From Ilex aquifolium (taxonomy: Eukaryota > Streptophyta > Magnoliopsida > Aquifoliales > Aquifoliaceae), in assembly GCA_951799425.1 (NCBI GenBank), contig OX637407.1, forward strand, positions 1,371,501 through 1,435,500: a DNA stretch of 64,000 nucleotides, written 5' to 3'. The translations under genes and the position numbers were made by a program. Below, one piece after another: positions 36,501-45,681 of this stretch (positions within the stretch are counted from its first letter, which is position 1; every line of letters begins with the position of its first letter). The notes under the pieces were generated by a model, which was given only the letters and a program-made list of their open reading frames with translations, was not told the DNA's origin and searched no databases.

Positions 36501-37901
36501 TGTTCTACGCTTCCTACAGCCTTTTGGCATAGGAAAAAACATACTGTTGAACTTCCATACGTTAAAGGATTTAATGAGAAAAATATTCCCACTAAATCCA
36601 GACCTATTCAAATGAATCAGGAAGTTATGGAAATTTGTAAAAAAGAAATTTCTGAACTTTTGAAAAATAACATTATTAGAAAATCTAAATCTCCTTGGTC
36701 TTGTCCTGCTTTCTATGTTGTAAAAAATGCTGAATTAGAAAGAGGAACTCCCAGACTTGTCATTAATTACAAACCTTTAAATTCTGTTTTGGAATGGATC
36801 CGATATCCTATTCCAAACAAACAAGATTTAATCAAAAGATTAAAAAATGCTATTATATTTTCCAAATTTGATTTAAAATCTGGATTTTGGCAAATCCTAA
36901 TTGCTGAAAAAGATAAATATAAAACAACATTCACTACCCCATTTGGACATTACGAATGGAATGTCGTTCCATTTGGACTAAAAAATGCACCAAGTGAATT
37001 TCAAAACATCATGAATCACATATTCAACCCTTTAAGTCATTTTTCTATTGTTTACATAGATGATATTCTCATCTTTAGTAAAACCATAGAAGAACACTGG
37101 AAACATCTTAATGCATTCATTGAAACTGCCAAGCATAATGGTCTTGTCATCTCTGCTAGCAAAATTAAATTATTCCAAACCTCTGTCAGATTTCTAGGAT
37201 ATGACATTCAGCAGTCTACAATTATCCCCATTAGTCGGTCCATTAATTTTGCTGACAAATTTCCTGATGAAATTCTTGACAAAACCCAATTACAAAGATT
37301 CCTTGGCTCTCTCAATTATATCTCAGATTTTTACCAAAATCTTCGACAACTTGTTAAACCTCTGTATGTCAGGCTCAAAGATAATCCTACTCCTTGGACG
37401 TCTGAACATACTTCTATTGTTCAACAGGTCAAAAGATACATTAAGACTCTACCTTGCTTAGGAATTCCTTCTATCAATTCCTTCAAAATTATCCAAACTG
37501 ATGCCTCTAACATTGGTTATGGTGGTATTCTGCTTCAGAAGGAAACTCCTAATTCCTCTGAACAAATTGTCCGTTTTCACTCAGGTATTTGGAATAATAC
37601 TCAAATGAATTATTCTACAATTAAAAAAGAAATTTTATCTATTGTCCTGTGTGTCTCAAAATTCCAGGATGATATATTAAATCAAAAATTTTTGATCAGA
37701 GTCGACTGTAAGTCTGCAAAAGAAGTTTTACAAAAAGATGTTCAAAATATTGCTAGTAAACAAATTTTTGCCAGATGGCAATCTATTTTAAGTATTTTTG
37801 ATTTTGACATAGAATATATTAAGTGCAGTAATAACTGCATTCCTGATTTCCTAACAAGAGAATTTTTGCAGGAACCCAATGGCGGACAGAAAACCCATTA
37901 A
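33537..37901 (+). pseudogene. Caulimovirid polyprotein region: coat, zinc knuckle, protease, RT, RNase H
   Basis: Parts in order: Lys/Glu-rich coiled-coil-like region (about 75-180); coat-protein-like region (about 240-480, with LRNWWDNYLT and IEARIHDQLSNLRCP); strongly basic Lys/Ser tract; CX2CX4HX4C knuckle near residue 549 (CYNCGKKGHKSPDC); retropepsin (ALIDTGADVNC, near 826); reverse transcriptase with YIDDILIFS near 1173; RNase H (QTDASNIGYGG near 1322). No integrase, consistent with a pararetrovirus. The stretch is long and open, which fits a young insertion. It is a fossil within a rearranged copy. Confidence 0.85.
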
Positions 37902-37933
37902 GCCTTCATCCTCCTCCAAAAATTCAGGGGGGA

Positions 37934-39334
37934 ATGACAAGGGTAAAAATACCCTTAGTAATGCTTTTTGCTTCTGTAAAGGAGGAAGATTCACCTTCTT
38001 TGGTTTATAGGAAAGGCGTTGTTACCCATGCCCCAGGCCCCTCTAGTGCCTTGGCCATTGCTAACAGATTCACCCCTTTAGGTAGGCCAGTTGGCCCAAA
38101 TAGCCGACCAATTCAGCCTACAATTGTTAACCCACCTACATTCTCCCAAATGGCCCAACAGCCACCTCCAGCAACTAGTCTTCTAGTTAACCCATTCTCC
38201 ACTTCTGGACCTGTAACACAAATTCCTACAGGACCAAAAACTGATTACATCACCAAAAGCCCAACTATCAATATCTTTGCAATTGAACCAGCCCATGCTC
38301 ATTTGGCTGACCCAAATAACCCGATCAAACTAATCAATGCCTATCTTGGTGAAGGATGGACCTTTGTTCCAGCCCATCCATCAAAAACCTTTGTCTTCTA
38401 CCAAGACATTCTATTCTTCACTCAGTCCATTTTTATCAAACCAATTCCTGATAAAAATGACCCCTCCAAAGCAATTTACCATTCCCTATTCATCAAGAAA
38501 CTTTGGTCCACCAAAGATTGGGGCTCACACCCTTCTTCACTCCGTGAACTCCCTGGACATAATGTGCAGTTCAATTACTATGACTATATTGAGTCATGGA
38601 CCAAACTGTTGCTCTATCAAGATGAGTCTTTGACCCATTCTTGGTTCATTCAATTCGACAAGAATTTCAGTGACCAAATTCCTTCCTGGTTTGAAAGGTG
38701 GTGGCATCTTCATGGCCCCACTCCTGCAATTCTTCCTAAAGATCTTCATGATCAATTCACCATTTTCTCATCTGCCTATACTCCTAGTTTACAGCAATCC
38801 TCATTCCCCATCCCTATTTTACTAACATTTTTCTGCAGGTACAGAATATCATGGATTTGCAGATGGCAATGGAATATTATTGATCACTATGTTTGCAGGC
38901 AATATTCTGTAAAATGGTGGCCCAAATACCAGTATCAATCTGTGATTGATACAATTCAAAGAGACTACCCAGTCAGAATTCCAGCCCCACAGGAGGCTCC
39001 AAAACCATTGATGCCGTCTACTCCGACAAAGAACATCATGCCAACTCTCAGAGTTTCTACACCAGTGGAGAAACAGCCTGAGAATGAAAGCTCATCCAGA
39101 CCCAAGATCAAAAAGTCCACTTCCAAGGACTCAATTGCCCATGTTCCTACTCCGGCCCAATTACTCAAGATGGCCCAGAATTTAATTGAGCAGGCCCAAG
39201 CAGCTTCCAACAATTCCAGGTCTTCCCCATCTTCTGAAGGATCTGTTACTCCATCCATGGACCCATTTCAGGATGCCCAAGATCCATACGCCGGTTATGA
39301 TGACCTGGACCCAGCTGACCTGGCTAGTCCGTGA
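37934..39334 (+). pseudogene. Caulimovirid second ORF, unknown function (florendovirus ORF2-like)
   Basis: The 466-residue frame starts 32 bp after the polyprotein region. It has a Pro-rich N-terminus, a central folded-looking core rich in Trp/Tyr/His (FERWWHLHGP, CRWQWNIIDHYVC), and a Ser/Pro-rich acidic tail. Florendoviruses are known to have a second ORF of about this size and place, with no known function. I recognise no catalytic motif. The assignment rests on position and size more than on a motif. Confidence 0.6.
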
Positions 39335-39952
39335 TTTTTATCCTTACTTGTGATGGCTTCAATCACTACTGTCAATAATTGACAGAAAAGTTGTCCATCA
39401 CATGTAATGCTGAGACTATCACATGGCTACACCCTATTCAGTAGCCTTTTGACTTTGAAATTGCTTTTCCCCCTAGTAAAAGCATTTCACTCATCTTTCC
39501 CACCGAAAGTTTGATTCTCAGACAAACCATGACCCACCAAGTTTCGTTTGTCAACAATTACCCAGAGTAAAAGACTTTTACCTCTTCTTTTCCACCGAAA
39601 GCAGAGTTACCTGTCCTTTTACCCTTCAAAGTTTCAAAAGGGAAATCATTATTCGGATTCCCTTCTCCTCTCTATTTAAGCAAAGGTTTGAAGACGAAGA
39701 AGGCAGAACGTTTTCTTCCATCGTTCATATCTTTTGTTTTACAGTTTAAACATTCATGGCAGATTTGTAAGCTCCAGTTATGAGAAGCTCCCATTCACAT
39801 GCCTGTAACCACTCTGCACTCTTACTTTGACTAGCCCATTCTAGTGCTAGTATTGTAAGTATTGTATCTTACTTGTGTGTATTTTGTTTATATTCCATAA
39901 TTTCAATTGTGTTTTATACATTCCTATTCTCTCTTGCTTCCGCACTATTTTG
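39335..39952 (+). promoter_or_regulatory. Pararetrovirus intergenic region: promoter and leader
   Basis: Non-coding. TATTTAAG at 39673-39680 followed by GAAGACGAAGAAGG fits a caulimovirid transcript promoter. The region ends TTTTGGTAT, and TGGTAT is the first half of the tRNA-Met primer site (TGGTATCAGAGC) that starts caulimovirid genomes, directly before the TA repeat. The copy may therefore end at the minus-strand start point. Six bases is weak evidence. Confidence 0.5.
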
Positions 39953-40052
39953 GTATATATATATATATATATATATCTTGTCTTTGTAACTGGCAGACGT
40001 TAAAGAACCGGATAGAGAGTCTTTTATCTTATATTAAACGAGAATATACAGT
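39953..40052 (+). other. TA repeat and resumption of element A, with splice-acceptor-like site
   Basis: After the TA repeat (39953-39976), element A resumes with CTTGTCTTTGTAACTGGCAG followed by ACGTTAAAGAACC. The first copy at 11-49 has the same wording. The pyrimidine/GCAG end looks like a 3' splice site, so the downstream ORF might be read from a spliced RNA, as known for Athila 3' genes. This is inferred. Confidence 0.4.
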
Positions 40053-40463
40053 ATGGATGTAAAACTATTTTGGTTAAGTTTAATTATATTGCGTCATCTT
40101 CCAAAAGACGTTCACGCACTGATCATGCAAAAAGCCAGAAGAGTCAGAAATCTTGAAATATTTGAAAGCCAACCAAAACTACTATGCGAAAAAAGTCCGT
40201 ATGCTAAACATAGACGAGCAAATCGTCTCGGTGGTTGTGTCAGATGCGGTCGAACAGAACATTTAAGACAATACAATCCATGTGCGGAACCGATTTCAAG
40301 TCGAGCGTCCGATCGATTACGATGGATTAGGTATGGGCAGAGTAAGGACTACCCTGAGGCGCCATCCTACTCCACCCCGATGTTAACCAAGTACGTTCGA
40401 AATGAAGTTGGTCGAGTCACTGGTATTAATAATCCAGGCAGTTCTGATTCCGCCTCAATATAA
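40053..40463 (+). CDS. Carlavirus-type nucleic-acid-binding-protein-like ORF carried by Athila
   Basis: 136 residues, opened by a clear ATG. Features: a hydrophobic N-terminus; LPKDVHALI (16-24), matching the LP-x-DV-x-x-LI helix of carlavirus cysteine-rich proteins; then SPYAKHRRANRLGGCVRCGR (48-67). That block fits the carlavirus pattern S-x-Y-A-[KR]-x-R-R-A-x-x-L-G-x-C-x-R-C. The zinc ligands would be C62, C65, H70 and C77. In carlaviruses and relatives this protein binds nucleic acid, and several family members suppress RNA silencing. Here it lies between Athila pol and the internal promoter. A diverged copy in the same context is at 97-495. The homology is strong in motifs but was made by eye; the role is unknown. 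Confidence 0.7.
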   Translation: MDVKLFWLSLIILRHLPKDVHALIMQKARRVRNLEIFESQPKLLCEKSPYAKHRRANRLGGCVRCGRTEHLRQYNPCAEPISSRASDRLRWIRYGQSKDYPEAPSYSTPMLTKYVRNEVGRVTGINNPGSSDSASI

Positions 40464-40842
40464 TCAACAGAATTTTGGAAGAAGTATATATGTATATACA
40501 TAACTATAATATATCTAGTTATAAAAATAAACCATGTATATATTTGTATAAACGTACATGTTTTTTTTTCTAAATATACATAAGTATAAGAGTAAGTAGT
40601 TAAAAATATACATAAATGTAAATAACTATAATTTAAGTAGGCAATTCCGTAAATAAGCAATAACAAATAAAAAAATTAAAAACCCTTTTTTTGACAACAA
40701 AAAAAGAGTGGTGAGCAAAAGTTTTTAGTAGAATGAATATATATGAAAAATTTTGTGTATTGCAGGAAATTGAAGAAAGAACATTGCAGAAGAAATACAA
40801 GCAAAACACAAAGGAAAAAAGACATCAAACCCGAGAGTTGGT
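40464..40842 (+). other. AT-rich spacer after the NABP-like ORF
   Basis: A/T-rich and non-coding. Near 40755-40766 TTTTGTGTATTGCAG followed by GAAATTGAAG looks like a second 3' splice site, and the older copy has the like at about 680-694 (AATTTTGTAACTGCAG). No further gene is seen. Confidence 0.4.
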
Positions 40843-40893
40843 ACCGTCCGGACGGCAGTCCCACCGTCTGGACGGTGGCCCCTATTATATATA
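40843..40893 (+). promoter_or_regulatory. Internal promoter of element A: reversed two-palindrome module plus TATA
   Basis: 40843-40878 is the exact reverse complement of the 36-bp module in the LTR promoter (5548-5583). TATATATA follows at about 40886-40893, 7 bp later. The leader runs about 210 bp to the ATG at 41104. This suggests the 3' ORF has its own promoter, using the same factor as the LTR. The older copy keeps one palindrome and the TATA box (754-784). Confidence 0.65.
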
Positions 40894-41103
40894 CACTCCT
40901 CCATGCAGCCGATCAGTTCTCCATTTCTGCACCTCCAAAGCTTCGGCCAAACCAGAAATCCTGAAGAAAAGCCCACCAAATCCACTACATTTGCTCAAAA
41001 TTTACCACATTTGCTCCGATTAATCTCCTACCCATAACATTTAGAAGCTATTTACCGATTGAAATCATTCAAAACCAAGAATCTACGGAGAAATCAAGAA
41101 ATC

Positions 41104-42258
41104 ATGGATTTGAGGCAAAGACCAAGGAGATCATCAAGAAGGGCTCAAGCAAATCAACCAGAGCAACAACAAGCACCTCCACCACCACCGGGACCGGACG
41201 AAGTTTTCAATGAGGTGATGTTCGAAAATTCCCAACAACAAGCCTGGTATGATCAACATTTTAGAACTAAAACAATAATTGTGGAGAAGCCTATTATATT
41301 TGAGGATTTTGAAGCTATAGGCATTAGAGAAATCTTGCATGCTAGAGATTGGGTTGATTATGCTAGATTATCTGCACCTGTGTATGATTGTTTAGTTCGT
41401 GAGTTTTACAGTAATGCTGTAATAGTGGAAAAAAGACATTTACGTGCATTTGTGAGAGGTGCCATATTTCATGTTACACCAAACACCATAGCTGATTTCT
41501 TCCAACCTATACGGAGAGAACCAGACCCACAATACCCATATGCTGAGAATGAATTACCTGATGTAAGTGCCATAGGAAGACAAGTCACGAATAATCCAGA
41601 CTTTGGATGGGGTAGACCGAACAAATATATCAAGCAAGGAGATTTGACTGATACATATAGAATTCTGAATTTGTTCACAGTCAACAACTTACTACCCAGG
41701 GCACAGAAAAACCAAGTCTACACCGAACAAGCTTACCTGCTATATGCACTCGGGATAGGACACAGTATCGATTTACCGAACCTAATCATAGACCAAATGA
41801 TCTTAACGGTAGCCAACAAAAAGCCCTTACTCCCGTATGGCATGTTAGTATCTCAATTGTGCAGGAATAATGGTGTAATCATTGACCCCGTATGGAAGGA
41901 AGTTGAGCACTATGGAGCATTAGACAAAACCTCATTGAAGAAAAGTCACGGAGGACAACAAGAAGATGTGCCTGAAGTACAACCAGCAGAGCCACAACAG
42001 CAGCAGCAAGAAGAGCCATTCCACCCACCTGAGGAGTTCATTCCACAAGAGCAGCAGCAGCCACAAGAGGATCAACCCTACATCCCTGTAGACGACCGAA
42101 CCGACAGACAGATTTTGCTGGGATTGGAAGCCACCCTCACTCAAATGGATGCCAACATCAATCAACTTGGCCAGTGTATGACAGAATATGAACAGAGTCA
42201 GACAGAAATATTAAGGCTATTCAGACAACATTTTGGAGGAGGTCCTTCAACTTCTTGA
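41104..42258 (+). CDS. Transposase_32 / ATHILA-ORF-like protein of element A
   Basis: 384 residues from the first ATG after the internal promoter. A basic start (RQRPRRSSRRAQ) and a short poly-Gln/Pro stretch precede the conserved core (about 35-260). The core has FENSQQQAWYDQHF, VREFYSNAVI, VRGAIFHVTPNTIADFF and GWGRPNKYIK. A Glu/Pro/Gln-rich linker and a C-terminal helix follow. This is the plant Transposase_32 class, often found 3' of pol or alone in Athila-like elements. Despite the name, no transposase activity is established. It is open over its full length here and occupies the slot of the Athila env-like gene. An older broken copy is at 998-2131. Confidence 0.8.
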   Translation: MDLRQRPRRSSRRAQANQPEQQQAPPPPPGPDEVFNEVMFENSQQQAWYDQHFRTKTIIVEKPIIFEDFEAIGIREILHARDWVDYARLSAPVYDCLVREFYSNAVIVEKRHLRAFVRGAIFHVTPNTIADFFQPIRREPDPQYPYAENELPDVSAIGRQVTNNPDFGWGRPNKYIKQGDLTDTYRILNLFTVNNLLPRAQKNQVYTEQAYLLYALGIGHSIDLPNLIIDQMILTVANKKPLLPYGMLVSQLCRNNGVIIDPVWKEVEHYGALDKTSLKKSHGGQQEDVPEVQPAEPQQQQQEEPFHPPEEFIPQEQQQPQEDQPYIPVDDRTDRQILLGLEATLTQMDANINQLGQCMTEYEQSQTEILRLFRQHFGGGPSTS

Positions 42259-43821
42259 AGACCAGGGGATTCTACTTAAAACATTGCTTTCTTTCACTCA
42301 CCCTTTTATTTTATGCACTTTCAATTTCTGCACTTAAAACTTGAAGTTGTGTTTTATATTTTATGCTTGTGTGATTTGAACTTAGTTAAGTTTTGCTTAT
42401 ATATGTTTGAACTAGTATGTTTGAAATTTAAGTATGTTTAAATTGTCTTTGTCAAAATGAGAACATACATTGCTAAAGTAGGAAACATATTTCATACAAT
42501 TCACAGTTAGATTAGGATTATATTCTAATGCCTTGCAAAAATACTCTCAATCTGATCTCATGAGACTTTCATATTTTAGCTGTACGTTATCTCAATATTT
42601 TTATTCGAACTTAACCTTAGAAGCACAAATAGATGTCTTTATTTTTGAAAACCATGCAAAATATTATACTCTTTCTATATATAGTGGAGATGTAAAAACC
42701 AAATGCAGAATTAGAGACACTCTTTCTTGGAGAGAAATGCTACATCTACTCAACTACGAATCTTCGATTCAGCGGTAACTTTTCTTTGAATAATCTCATT
42801 TATTTGCTTTGATTAGCACGTATTGAAATATATTATGTACATTGCCCTTAATTGTTTATCTAGAAAGAATACAAATATAGGATTTCTGGAAAATGATCTT
42901 AGGCAATGTTTCATTAATCTTGAGCCTAAACCATTTCTTTTACAAAATTATCCCTAGTTAGCCGTGATTGAGCCTAAAAGAAAATAAAGTCTTTTCTTAA
43001 ACCCTAAAAAACACCCGAGCCACATAAAAATATAATACACCTACCCTTGCTATCTAATTTTCTTGCACCCTCGGTTTAAACAGCAGGATACAGAAAAGCA
43101 GAAAAAAGCAAATAAAAGGGAGAAAAGAAAATCCCGGCTCGAAAGAAAAGTCTAGAAAAGAAAACAAAAGAAAGAAAATAGCCAAGAAAGTGAAAAATGG
43201 AAAAAAATAAAAATAACCTGCAAAGTCATAAGAAAACTAAACTGAGGTGTGCCACAATGTTAAACGATAGCACTTGAATCCCACCGACGTCAGTTCTTAC
43301 ACCCCGACCCCTGACCACGTTACAACCCTAATAAAGTCCTTTTTGATTCTAGAAATCATATATTTGCATCCATTCTAGCAATCTAAAAAGGAAAATGTTA
43401 ATAATATATTTAATACAGTGTTAATATTCTTTCATGAGATTATGTCAATTTCCAGTCCATTTAAAATAACCGCTCCTTCCTATTACATGTGAAATAATTT
43501 GTTTTGTTATCAATATTCTAATCACATGTAAAATTATGAGAACAGTCACTATAACATACGTGTTATTCTTACTGAGTGTATTCCAGGGAAGGATTGACAT
43601 CAAGACTACCATGAAAGAGGGTAATATTTTTCAAGTGATTTTTGAAAATAAAAACATCACTACACACACACACAAGTTCTCATAAAAATATATAGATAAT
43701 ACTACACCCAACATATGAGACTCTCAAGGTGATCAGAAAAGGAAGCATTCCAGCAAGACAGAAGAAATATCATTCTAATCATGCATGTCAAAAATATGAA
43801 ATATGCATTCCTAATTACTAA
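42259..43821 (+). other. 3' UTR of element A
   Basis: Long non-coding region. It has patchy similarity, in the same order, to the 3' region of element B: ATGATCTTAGGC...TTGAGCC (about 42892-42928 against 50370-50405), CGTGATTGAGCCT, a purine-rich A/G tract (about 43083-43205 against 50541-50745), and TTTCATGAGATTATG (about 43432 against 50974). A and B therefore share an ancestral 3' UTR. No gene is seen. Confidence 0.65.
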
Positions 43822-43920
43822 AGTTTGTAGGTAGCTTCACTGGAAACCTTCACGAGACACAACTCGTCCACTAGGGATCACCTAGGGGTTTAACGGCTTA
43901 TTGCATATGCTAAATGCAAT
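43822..43920 (+). ncRNA. 99-bp conserved 3' UTR block (element A copy)
   Basis: Matches 51399-51497 in element B over 99 bp, with 3 substitutions and no gaps, while the surrounding UTRs align only in patches. It can form three small hairpins: ACGAG/CTCGT, CTAGG-GATCA-CCTAG, and TTGCAT/ATGCAA. The block lies about 90 bp before the LTR. Possible roles are plus-strand priming, packaging or RNA stability; none is shown. Confidence 0.65.
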
Positions 43921-43971
43921 CGTGAAAGAATCTACGAAAATAATTTTAACCCTATTTGTATTATATTTTCT

Positions 43972-44007
43972 TTTACTAGGGACTAGTAAAGTCTAAGTTA
44001 GGGGGTG
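43972..44007 (+). promoter_or_regulatory. Hairpin and polypurine tract before the 3' LTR of element A
   Basis: TTTACTAG-GGA-CTAGTAAA (43972-43990) is a perfect 8-bp stem with a 3-base loop. The purine tract TTAGGGGGTG follows up to the LTR start at 44008. In element B the stem reads TTTGCTAG-GGA-CTAGCAAA: one pair is changed A-T to G-C on both sides, a compensatory change. Confidence 0.7.
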
Positions 44008-45681
44008 TGATTAACCTAATTAGTATGTAAATTAAAAAAAATCAAAAAACTCGAATTAATATAATAAACGCACTAAAAATTAGTACTTAGAGTGAATTAG
44101 GGTTTGTGCGGGAAAGATACTAGTTGTAACATTTTATCTAAAAGTTGCAGGACAAATGCCGAATTAACGCAAGTCCCAAGGGAGCAATGTCAGGAGAATA
44201 CAAAGAATGAAGGACAAAATGTAATTACCCAACGTGAAGAGTCAGCATGCATGCAAGTGGGATTCTCCAGCAAAGCACCACCGTCCAGACGGTGGGACTG
44301 CCGTCCGGACGGTCACCCTTGTCAGACTCAATTTATCTCCTTGCCCACTTGCCTTCCCACGCCTATAAATAGGCTGCTCCTCTTCAGCTTTCAGAAGGCC
44401 GGAACTGAGAGAGAAACCAAGAGAGAAACTGAGAGAGGTACAAGAGGAATCTGAAGTTCTGAAGCAACTCCAAAGAGAGAAAAAAAGAAAGAAAAAAAAG
44501 AGAGAAAAGAAAAGAGAAAGCATGCTCCGGTCCGTGTTATACTTCAGTCCTACGTCCTGTACTTTTATATTTTCGTTATATCTTTCCATTCGGATAGTTG
44601 AACTGCTGCCACTTTTTCATCTTAATCGATCATAAGAGTGGTTGTATTTCAATCGTTCCCTGCGAAAGACATTTAAATTCCGTACTTTTATTTCCTGTTG
44701 TAATGACAACTGCTAGCTCTCCTTGCTTGTCTATAGCAATGGAGCGTGAGTAGTTCCATATATCCTCCGGTTCGAGGGGAACACATGTATAATATTGATC
44801 TGTTTATGGAATTGCTGATGTTTTATTTATACGTTTATTATATATATGAGACGGGCCAGCTAGAATGACCCCGGCGTTCCTACCGGTATGGTTAACCCTC
44901 CACCGGAATGCTGAGGAAGTTCCACTGACGCCTGGTATTACTATATATAATAATATTGCCTGCTAGAATAACCCCGGTGATCCTATCGGTATGGCTAGTC
45001 CTCCACCGGAACGCTGAGGAAGTTCTACTGTCAATATATATATTACAAGATAACCTATTGAATAATTCAAGTATGTCGTTTGAGTGACTTCACTTTCTGG
45101 GTGACATATCTAAATACAGTTAGCCTAAGAAGCGGCTGTATTATGATTAACTACCACCGGTTGACCTGACAAGTCACCGGAAGATAGTCTATACCACCTG
45201 CGGATTCTGCTTGAATTAATCAATTGGACATCTATAACCAGTGTAGCCTAAGGAGCAACTGAGTTATAATATATTACTACCACAATGAGCCTAAGAAGCT
45301 ATTGTGTTCTTATTTTTATACATCAGACCTGCCGATTGACTTACCAGTAAAATGGAAGTTAATTGAGGTGAGGTAGCAATTCCATAATACGACCAATATA
45401 ACGCATGTGGGATCCTTGAACTGAAGGATATCTTTTATATTTCTGTCATTAATCTACTTTACTTGCGCATTTCATTATTGTTGCAATTTAATTCCGTCTT
45501 TTAATTAAGTTAAGTTATTCGAACAGACTAAGCTCACACCACAAGCTCTCAAACATCAAACTACTCCAAACAACCTCTTTATGGCTTTATTTTTATTTTA
45601 TTGTTTTTATTTTATCTTTAACCTCTAATTACTAAAACTCTCTGTGGGATCGATACTTGGACTTAAAACCGAGAAAACTAC

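Larger units (their letters stand above)
32753..39952 (+). mobile_element. Endogenous pararetrovirus (Caulimoviridae, florendovirus-like)
   Basis: About 7.2 kb, close to a full caulimovirid genome. It encodes movement-protein, coat-protein, zinc-knuckle, protease, RT and RNase H parts but no integrase, and has no LTRs. A second ORF and a promoter/leader region follow the polyprotein, as described for florendoviruses. TA repeats flank it on both sides (32735-32752, 39953-39976), a known habit of endogenous caulimovirids. It is a fossil: the left end holds a block in inverted orientation, so the copy is rearranged (about one or two breaks). Lying inside element A (about 0.3 My) suggests recent insertion, unless A carried it along. 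Confidence 0.85.

Noticed and set aside
41104-42258. Taking the Transposase_32-like ORF as evidence of a separate DNA transposon
   Set aside because: No terminal inverted repeats or target duplication were seen around it, and it occupies the same slot after the NABP-like ORF in two Athila copies.
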